64,000 nucleotides of DNA from Anaerolineaceae bacterium. Lineage in GTDB: Bacteria; Chloroflexota; Anaerolineae; Anaerolineales; Anaerolineaceae. The notes under the pieces are model-generated. The model did no database searches, was not told the DNA's origin, and was given only the letters and a program-made list of their open reading frames with translations. This document shows positions 1-8,200 of this stretch, one piece after another. The position numbers and the translations under genes were made by a program. The first letter of the stretch is position 1, and the number at the start of each line of letters is the position of its first letter. The stretch covers positions 223,233 to 287,232 of the forward strand of contig JARKPB010000019.1 in the NCBI GenBank assembly GCA_029975475.1, read 5' to 3'.

Positions 1-5
1 TGATC

Positions 6-239
6 ATGAAACCCACCCGCGGCGATCTGGCCGTCTACACCGCGGCCATGCTGTTGATGATGGCGGTCGGGGCGGTCGGCGCGGGGCTGCATGTGCTCGC
101 CAACCGCACCGGCCAGGGGGCGTTGATCATTGAGCGCATGATCCGCGGCGCGCCGGTGCTGGCGCCGCTGCTGTTCGCCAACATGGGCCTGCTCGGGCTG
201 ATTGTGCTGCTTGACCCGCGCGGCCCGCGCGAGAAGTGA
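6..239 (+). CDS. Small two-helix membrane protein, function unknown
   Basis: A 77-residue protein with two hydrophobic segments (about residues 10-32 and 49-68) separated by a short Arg/Asn-containing loop, ending in a charged tail. I do not recognise the family. The reading frame is open to the left window edge, so the true start may lie upstream. The ATG at position 6 sits in a TGATCATGA context, where an upstream gene could end at position 3 or 9, which would fit translational coupling. It is followed directly by a strong hairpin terminator, so it looks like the last gene of a plus-strand operon outside the window. It could be a subunit of a membrane complex, but nothing here shows which. 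Confidence 0.6.
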   Translation: MKPTRGDLAVYTAAMLLMMAVGAVGAGLHVLANRTGQGALIIERMIRGAPVLAPLLFANMGLLGLIVLLDPRGPREK

Positions 240-243
240 AAGC

Positions 244-277
244 AAAACCGGCTCCTCGCGAGGAGCCGGTTTTTTTT
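244..277. terminator. Strong intrinsic terminator between convergent genes
   Basis: A near-perfect inverted repeat (AAAACCGGCTCCTCG / CGAGGAGCCGGTTTT) is followed by eight T on the plus strand. It ends the plus-strand transcript. The A-run on the left arm could also serve the minus-strand operon that ends at 288. Confidence 0.9.
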
Positions 278-287
278 CGGCGCGGCG

Positions 288-1658
288 TTACTTCAGGGCG
301 TCAACAATCAACGCGGTGTTGTAGCGCATCATCTCGATATAGGTCGGAGCCGGGCCTTCCGGGCCGGTGATCGAGTGCGTGAACAGGCCTTCCACAACTT
401 TCACCCCGGTCTCGGCCGCCAGCTGCTGCGCCAGTTGAGGATTGGCGCCAGTCTCGAGGAAGACAGCGGAGGCGCCGGTCTGCCGCACGCGGTCAACCAG
501 GCGGGCGAGCTGCTGGGCGGAAGGGGCGGAACCGGTGCTGACCGAGGGGATCACCGTGCCGATCACGCGAAAACCGTACCGATCGGCAAAATAGCCGAAG
601 GATTCGTGGTTGGTGACCAGCAGGCGTTTTTCAGCCGGGATCTGCGCCACCATGGCTTGAATTTCGGCGTCCAACTGCTTGAGGCGCTCGATATAAGCCG
701 CCGCGTTGGCAGCGTAGACCGCCTTGCCGTCCGGGTCAGCCGAGGTTAACCCATCGCGGATATTTTCAACATAATGGATCACCAGCAGCGGGTCCAGCCA
801 GAAATGCGGGTCGCCGCCGTCGTGGTGGTGAACGCCGGCTGGGCTGACAACGAAGGGGGTCTGAATATCGGTGAAAGACGAAAATTCGACCAGATACTCC
901 CCCGGCTCAAGGTCAAACACCTGGCCGCGGGTCAAGCCGGCGCAGGGCAGCGCCAGGGCTTCTTCGACCTCCACCTGGCTGCCGTCCGCGCGGTAGAGGC
1001 TGAGATCGCCAGCCCCAAAAGCGAGCACTGCCTCGCCGCCGCGGTCCACCGACAGGCGCAGGAAACCGCCAAATCGGTCGTTGGCACCGTAATGAAGCGC
1101 CAGGCGGTAAAAGAGCGGGGTCGGGCCGGCGAGCACCGGGACGGCAGGCAAAGCCGAAGCGGCCGCGGCGTCCGCGGCGGTGATCTGCTCCGCCTGCGGG
1201 TCGGCGCTGCCGAGATTCGCGCAGAAAGCGTCCGCGCGTTCTTCAGCGCTCAGGACGGCTTCTTCTCCCTCGCGCCCCTCGCGGCTGGTCAGACCGGCAG
1301 ACGCGTCAATCACCAGGCGCTGACCGCCCGCGTTTTCCAGGGTTGGCGCGAGCCAGCTCTCAAATCCGGCGCCGTTAATCACCAGCACGTCCGCTTCAGC
1401 GATGCGGGCGACATCCTGCGGGGCTGGCTCGAAGGAATGCGGATCCAGCCCGGCGGGGATCAACGCCTGGACGGTGAGGCGGTCGCCGGCCACATTCTGG
1501 ACGATATCCGCCAGAAAGGTCTCCACAGCGACGACGCGGATCGGCCCGCTGGCGGCCGGGGTAGATTGCAAAGCCGGGCCGCTCCCGCCCGGGGCGCAGG
1601 CGGCCAGCGAGAAGGAGAATAAAAAGAAAAGGACGGCAAATACGGTTAATTTTTTCAT
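288..1658 (-). CDS. znuA: Zinc/manganese-type ABC transporter substrate-binding lipoprotein with a large internal insertion
   Basis: Cluster A-I (ZnuA/AdcA-like) metal-binding protein, predicted to be lipid-anchored outside the membrane and to hand Zn2+ or Mn2+ to an ABC importer. The signal peptide ends in a lipobox LAAC with Cys21. Expected ligand motifs are DPHSFEP (His74), HHHDGGDPHFWLDP and NHESFGYF, with the acidic FLETGANP segment near the C-terminus. The protein is 456 residues against about 300 for the family. The excess is a block of about 130 residues (roughly 140-275) in the place of the usual His-rich loop; it looks like a beta-rich domain with two Cys. It follows the Fur-family gene by 25 bp, so it is probably in the same metal-repressed transcript. 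No permease or ATPase gene is present in the window. The metal is inferred from the family and the neighbour. Confidence 0.88.
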   Translation of the reverse strand: MKKLTVFAVLFFLFSFSLAACAPGGSGPALQSTPAASGPIRVVAVETFLADIVQNVAGDRLTVQALIPAGLDPHSFEPAPQDVARIAEADVLVINGAGFESWLAPTLENAGGQRLVIDASAGLTSREGREGEEAVLSAEERADAFCANLGSADPQAEQITAADAAAASALPAVPVLAGPTPLFYRLALHYGANDRFGGFLRLSVDRGGEAVLAFGAGDLSLYRADGSQVEVEEALALPCAGLTRGQVFDLEPGEYLVEFSSFTDIQTPFVVSPAGVHHHDGGDPHFWLDPLLVIHYVENIRDGLTSADPDGKAVYAANAAAYIERLKQLDAEIQAMVAQIPAEKRLLVTNHESFGYFADRYGFRVIGTVIPSVSTGSAPSAQQLARLVDRVRQTGASAVFLETGANPQLAQQLAAETGVKVVEGLFTHSITGPEGPAPTYIEMMRYNTALIVDALK

Positions 1659-1683
1659 CTTGTGCTCCTGCGAATCAAACCGG

Positions 1684-2127
1684 TTAAGAGGTTGAGGCTG
1701 ACTGACAGGCCCGGCAGAGGCCGAAGAGCTGCAGCCAGTGATCTTGAACGAGAAAATCGCTCCTGCCCGCTACCTGTTGAAAGAGGCGGCTGAGGTCGTC
1801 GCCCTCGAAGTACTCCGCCTTGCCGCAGGCCGAGCAGATCATCAGGTGTTGATGGCCTTCGGCCGCGCGGATATAGCGGTTGCAGCCGCCCGGTTGATGG
1901 ACGCGCGCGACCAGGCCCAGTTCTTCTAAGATCTCCAGGGTGCGGTAAACGGTGACCAGCCCGAGACCGGCGCAGCGTTTGCGGCTTTCGGTGAAGAGTT
2001 CCAGCGGTTCCATGGCGCGGGCAGCCGACGCCAGGACTTCGCAGATGGCGCGCCGCGCGGCGGTCTGGCGGGCGCCGTGGACAGCCATGGCTTCCAGCCA
2101 GGTCTGGGTGATCGCGGGATCGTTCAT
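1684..2127 (-). CDS. Fur-family metal-responsive repressor (Zur-like)
   Basis: A Fur/Zur/PerR-family regulator of 147 residues. The N-terminal winged helix contains the typical TVYRTLEILEELGLV recognition region. The dimerisation domain carries the HQH metal-site motif followed by the two structural-zinc CxxC pairs (CSAC and CRAC). The start is set at the ATG at 2127 because AAGGAGG lies just upstream; a frame-compatible ATG at 2163 falls inside the operator and would add 12 residues of operator-encoded sequence. It is the first gene of an operon with the zinc-type substrate-binding lipoprotein, which points to Zur. However, the operator reads like a classical Fur box, so iron or zinc specificity cannot be settled from sequence. 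Confidence 0.9.
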   Translation of the reverse strand: MNDPAITQTWLEAMAVHGARQTAARRAICEVLASAARAMEPLELFTESRKRCAGLGLVTVYRTLEILEELGLVARVHQPGGCNRYIRAAEGHQHLMICSACGKAEYFEGDDLSRLFQQVAGRSDFLVQDHWLQLFGLCRACQSASTS

Positions 2128-2140
2128 ACCCGCCTCCTTA

Positions 2141-2163
2141 TTGATAATGATTTTCATTATCAA
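2141..2163. promoter_or_regulatory. Fur/Zur-type operator (perfect inverted repeat)
   Basis: TTGATAATGA and its exact reverse complement TCATTATCAA flank a TTT spacer. The central 19 bp matches the classical Fur box GATAATGAT-A-ATCATTATC at 17 of 19 positions. It starts immediately after the -10 box and ends just before the ribosome binding site of the fur-like gene, so bound repressor would block the promoter. Confidence 0.85.
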
Positions 2164-2191
2164 TTATACCCGCGCCCGCGCTGCCTGTCAA
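2163..2191 (-). promoter_or_regulatory. Consensus sigma-70 promoter of the fur-like/znuA operon
   Basis: On the minus strand, TTGACA (2186-2191) is separated by exactly 17 bp from TATAAT (2163-2168). Both hexamers match the consensus perfectly. The predicted start lies inside the adjacent Fur-type box. Confidence 0.88.
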
Positions 2192-2196
2192 CCCGC

Positions 2197-2226
2197 AAAA
2201 AAGTCCCGGAGTTGCCTCCGGGACTT
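2197..2226 (-). terminator. Intrinsic terminator of the DUF11/sortase gene
   Basis: Stem AAGTCCCGGAG / CTCCGGGACTT, followed on the minus strand by a run of U (A-run at 2197-2202 on the plus strand). It lies just past the stop codon at 2254. Confidence 0.8.
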
Positions 2227-2253
2227 GAACAACCAGGGATGCTGCGCGTGAGG

Positions 2254-5200
2254 TTATTTCGCCGGGTCAACCCGAACCAGGACCGCGCGCACCAGGACGC
2301 GCTTCAGGTAGCCGTTGGCCACCGGGTTAAAATCTTTGCAGGTCACCAGGGTTAACCAGGCTTTCTCTTCATGCTGCAGCAGCCGGGCGGTTTCCTGCGG
2401 GGCTGCCACACTGACCTGGCGCACTTCATAGTGGTAAACCTTTCCGAAGGCGTGGATCAACACCGGCTGACCCCAGCGCAGTTCACCCAGCCGGCTGAAG
2501 GGGCCGGGCGTCCCATCCGGCAGGCTGACATGGCCGGTGAGCACGCTGTTGCCGCTGTGGGTTGGATATGCCGAACCTTCGAGGTAACCGGCGCTGCGGC
2601 CCAGCCAGGTTACATCCCACTCGCCGCCGGTCAGCGGCACGCCGACAACCGGCATTTTAACCCCCAGATCGGGGATTTCAAGCGTGAGATCATCCGCGGT
2701 TTGATACTGTTTGTCGGCCGTCTGCGGCGGCAGGCGGGTGATGACGCCCGGGGCAAACCCGGTCGCGGGGATCACCGGCTGGGAGATCTCCAGCACCGCG
2801 CTGGAGGTGTTGTTGCTGCGAATATCGGTCAGCGAATCCGTGGAGAGGGTCACCTGGTTGGTAACCGGCGGCTGGCCGGGCGCATTCACGCGCGCGAGGA
2901 CGGTGATGGTGACCACTTCGCCAGGATCCAGCGAGCCGATTTCCACCCGCACCGTGCGCGGGGCGATCACCTCCACCGCGCGCCCGCCGCTGGCGGTGGC
3001 GCTGACCAGGTCAAGGTTGGCGGGCAGGGGATCGGTAACGACCACATTCAACGCCGGAGATGTGCCGCTGTTGGTCGCGGTGATGGTGAAGGTCACCTGT
3101 TCGCCAACGGCCGCGCGCTGGATATTGACCGATTTACTCACCGCCGGATCGGCAAATTCAGGTCCGCTGACGCTGTCTGTGCCGGTGACCCGGGTTTCAT
3201 CATCGGTCATTCCGGTGACCTCGGCGGTATTGGTGAAGACCAGGGCTTTACCGCCCGTATTGACCTCGACAGTGAGGGTCAGCGCGCCTTCCTCCCCCGC
3301 GGGGAGGGCGTTTCCGGGAGCCAGCAATTCAACCTCGCTGCTGCCGTTGTACGCGGCGTTCAGGTTGAAATCCGCGCTGTTGGTGCCCGTCAGGCTCCAG
3401 GAGACCGCGCTGTCAAAAGCCTCTGCCAGATCGTCGCGGATGGACAGATCCTGCAGGTCCGCGCCGCCCAGATTCTCCACCGCGATCCGGTAGGTGATGC
3501 GGATCACATCCGGGTTAACGATCAGCACCGCGCTTACAGATTTTTCTACCTTCAGGGCTCCAAATCGGATGGTCAGGCTGTCGTTCGCGCTGGCGCCTTC
3601 GGTGGAACTGGCGGTGGCATGATTGGTCACCTCGCCGGCTTCAACATCCGCCGCTGAGGTCTCGTAGGTACCGGAACAGGTCATGGACTCATCCACAGCC
3701 AGGGTGGTTTTCGGGCAGGTCACGGCCACGCCGCGGTCATCAGTCACGCTGAGGCCGCTCAGGCTGCTGCTGCCCGTGTTCGTGACCTTGTAGGAGTAAT
3801 GGATGGTTTGCCCGGCGGCGGTGAAATATGCCGGGCTGGCGCTCTTTGTTAGGGTCAGACCGGCCAGGCGCACCGTTTCTTGAGCGGTCGCGTCCGGAGC
3901 CTGATCGGAACTGGCGGTCACGGTGTTGCTCACGCTCCCGGCGGTCACATCCGCCGCGCTGACCGCGTATGTCTTCTCGCAGGTCATTTCCTCGCCAACG
4001 GTCAGGCTGCCCTTCGGACAGGTCACCGACCCGGCTTTATCATCACTCAGGCTGATCCCGGTCAGAGCGACCTGCCCTGTGTTGCGCACCTGGTAGGTAT
4101 AGGTGATCCCGTCCCCGGCTTTGAGGTACACCTCCGGGCTGGCGCTTTTACTGACGCTCAACCTGGCCAGGCGCACCGTTTCCTGATCGGTCGCGTCCGG
4201 AGCCTGATCAGAACTGGCGGTCACGGTGTTGCTCACGCTCCCGGCGGTCACATCCGCCGCGCTGACCGTGTAAGTCTTCTCGCAGGTCATTTCTTCGCCA
4301 GCGGTCAGGCTGTCCTTCGGACAGGTGACCGACCCGGCTTTATCATCACTCAGGCTGATCCCGGTTAGAGCGACCTGCCCTGTGTTGCGCACCTGGTAGG
4401 TATAGGTGATCCCGTCCCCGGCTTTCCCGTAATAGACCGGGCTGGCGCTCTTGTTAACCGCTAAACGCGCCAGATAAATCGTGAGCGTGTCTTCTTCATC
4501 CGGCGTTTCGCTGGAAGATACCGTTACCTTGTTGGTGACCGATTTGGCGGTAACATCCGCGGAAGTGATGGTATAGGTCCCGCTGCAGGTCATCTGCTCG
4601 CCGATATTCAGGCTGGTCTTGGGGCAGGTGACCGTCCCGAGCTGATCATCGCTCGCGCTGATTCCGGTCAGCGGCGTCCCGCCGGTATTGGTGATGAGGT
4701 AAGAATACGTGATGGTCTGACCTTCAGCGGTGAAGTAAGCCGGGTCGGCGCTTTTCTCGACCGTCATGGTCGCCGGGTAAAGCGTGACCGTGGAAGTCGC
4801 GTCCGGGGCCTGATCGGATTTTGCCGTCACCGTATTGGTCAGGCTGCCAGCCAGAAAATCTCCGGCGGTGACCGTGTAGGTTTTCGTGCAGGTCATGCTC
4901 TCGCCGGCCGTCAGACTGGTCTTGGGGCAGCTGACCGCGCCAAGTCTGTCATCGCTTAGATGGATGCCTGTCAGCGGGTACGCGCCGACATTCTCAACCT
5001 CATACGAGTAGGTGATCTCTTCTCCGGTCCGCGTGTAGCGGTCTGGATCCGCACTTTTTACAACGCGCAATCTCGCCAGCGACACGGTGGCGTGGTCGCT
5101 GATGGGCGGTAATTCGTTGGAGGTAACCGTAACCGTGTTGGTGACAAATTTACGGGTAACATCGGCGGCGGTGATGAGGTACGTTGTGGTGCAGGTCATT

Positions 5201-8200
5201 GATCCGCCCGCCGCCAGACTGGTGTTGGGGCAGGGTACCGTGCCGGCTTTGTTATCGCTGACCACGATACCGGTCAACGGTTCGCTGCCGTTGTTGGTGA
5301 TGACGTAGGTATAGGTGATTTCATCCCCTTCAGCCTGGAAATACAGCGGGGCAGCGGTTTTCGTCACCTCCGCGCTGGCAAGGTAGATGGTGAGTTCATC
5401 CACCGCGTCTGGAGCCTCGGTCGAAGAGACGGTAACCTGGTTGGTAACGCTGCCACTGGCTACGTCCGCCGGCAGAATCGTGTAGGTCAGGCTGCAGGTC
5501 ATATTCTCCCCGGCGGCCAGGCTGGTCTTGGGGCAGTCGGCGGCTCCACCTTTGTCATCAATCACGTTGATGTTATGCAGGGTAACCGCACCGGTGTTTT
5601 GGATCAGGTATTCATAGATGATTTCATCCCCCTGCTGGGAAAAATAGCCGGGGTCCGCGCTTTTGGTTACGCTAAGGGTTGCCCGCCGGACCGTGGCGCT
5701 GTCCGCCGCGTCCGGGGCTTCGTTGGAACTGGCTGTAACCGTGTTCGTTACCGTCCCGTTCAGAAAATCACCCGGAGAGATCGAATAACTGGCCGTGCAG
5801 GTCATCTGTTCCGCGACATCCAGGCTGGTTTGGGGACAGCTGACGGTTCCGGCCAGGTCGTCGCTCAGGCTGATGCCGGTCAGGGGCACCTGGCCGGTAT
5901 TGGTCACCAGGTAAGAATACGAGATGGAGTCATCCACCGCGCCAAAATACAGCGGGCTGGCAGTTTTTTCCACGCTGAGCGTGGCGCGGTAAATGGTCAG
6001 GCTGTCCTGGGCGTCCGGCGCCTGGTCGGAGCGGGCGGTCACGGTATTGCTCACACTGCCAGCGCTCATATCCGCGCTGGTAATCGTGTATTCCGCCGAG
6101 CAGGTCATCTGTTCATCCACCGCCAGGCTGGTCCTGGGGCATGAAACCGCCCCGGCTTTATCATCGCTCAGGTTGATGCCGGTCAGTTCGATATCGCCGG
6201 TATTGGTTAATTGATAAGAATAGGTGATTTTCTCGCCCGCGCGGCTAAAGGTCTGAGGCAGCGCGCTTTTTTCGACCGTCAGAGTCGCCTGGTAGGTCGT
6301 CAGGTCGTCCACCGCCTGGTTACCCGTGCCGGCGTTGCTGGAACTGACCGCCGCGCTGGTGTTTGTGCGTGTCCCGGTGGCGGTTGAAACGATTCGAACG
6401 CTGGCCGTGCAGGTTCCTCCAGCCGCAATCGTGCCCCCGCTGAAGGTCAGGCTGGTATCTTCCGCCTGGGGTTCAAAAACCGGGGTGCCGCACCCGCTCA
6501 GGGTGACCTCGGGGGGGCTGGCGACCTTCATGTGTTCGGGCAGCGAATCGCTGAACTCGACCCCGGTGAGCGCTGATGCGGTATTCGGATTCGTAATGGT
6601 AAAGGTGAGCGTGGTGGCGCCGTTCAGCGGGATGGCATCGGGGGAAAACTGCTTGCTGATCTGGGGCGGCGCGAGCACCTCGACCGTGTCTCTGGCGCTG
6701 TTGTCGCTTTCATCATATTCGTTGATCAGTTCATCCGGATCAACGACCGCCGTGTTTACGCGCTCGCCAGCGGCCAGCGGCGATACAGGGATCTGAATTG
6801 AGAAGGAAGCGCCCGGCGGCAGGCTGACCGGCGTGAGCGCGACGCAGCTGACAGTGGCGGAACTCAGGGTGCAGGCGATCGTACCGGAAGGCGGGACAGC
6901 CCCTGGGATAACGGTCAACGCGCCGTCGCTGTAGTCCTCAGGCGCGCCCGGCAGGTTGTCGCTCAAAATCACCTGACCGGCGGAACCAAAACTGGCGCTG
7001 AGCGGGCCGATGTTGGATACCTCGATCGTCCAGGTGAAACTGCCGCCCTTCGGCAGGCTGCCAGCGGTATTATTGGTTTTTGTAACGGTTAGGTTTGGCA
7101 GGTTAAACGGAACGGTGGCTGTGCTTTCATTTGAAGTGGACCCGCCCGCGGAAGCGGTGGCCCTGTTGGTGACTTTCTTCGCGGCGACATCCTGCGCTGT
7201 GGTGGTATACGCGCCCGTGCAGGTAATTTCTTCCCCGGGATCGAAGAAATTATCCAGATCCCCGATGGTCGAAAGCGCCGGGCAGGTCGCCGAGGCTTTA
7301 TCATCCGAGATGACCACCGGTCCGTTCAGGGTGGCAAACCCGGTATTTTTCACCAGATAACTGTAGTGCAAGACCTCGCCGGCGCTCGAAAACGCCGTTT
7401 CTACCGCCGATTTCGTCAGCGTCAGACCGGTGGTCGCGTAAGTTGCCGTGTCCGTGTCTGTCACCGTGCTGGTCAGGTAGGTGCCGCTGGCTTCAGCCGT
7501 GTTCGGCCGGCTGCCGCTGCTGGCGGTGACCGGACCGCGCACACAGCTCTGAATGGGTTCAACCGTCGCGCTGGCGACCGGCAGCGGAGCGGTCCAGCTG
7601 CAGCCAGCCGGATCTGCGGAGGTGCCTTGCAGCTGGCTGTCAACCACCTGCAGATTGGAAAGCGGCACATCACCGGTATTTTCAATCGTGAAGCGGTAAT
7701 AAACCGGCGCATTCGGGGCGACAGCCAGGAAATGCGTCCAGGGACCGCTGGGAGACGGGCCAACCTGCTTGAGCAGGGCGATTGAGGGGCTGGGCGCGGT
7801 GGTGGTCAGCGTGTCGCTGCCAGTGTTTCCGCTGCCCGCGTTGGATGAGCTGACGGTTGAAGTTGTGTTGGTAAACGACCCGACGGTGCCCGGGGCGGTG
7901 ACATCCACCTGAACCTTGCAGAACTGCCCGGCCGGGATGGTCGCGCCGCTGAAAGTGAAGCTGGTCGCGCCGCCGACCGGATTGAAAGTTGGCGTACCGC
8001 AGTTCTCGGTGCTGAAGACGACCGGGCTGGCAACGCTCATCCCGGTTGGCAGACTGTCGTTAAATTGCACACCGGTCAGGGCCGTGTCCATATTCGGGTT
8101 GTTGATGATGAAAATCAATCGAGTTCTTCCGCCGGCGACCACACTTTCTGGCGAGAAGGTCTTGCTGATCGAAGGCGGCAGCAGCCCGTTGATGTTCGCG

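Noticed and set aside
3562..6288. Possible CRISPR or satellite array
   Set aside because: The 303-bp periodicity is in-frame protein repetition with no spacers and no direct-repeat identity of the CRISPR kind.
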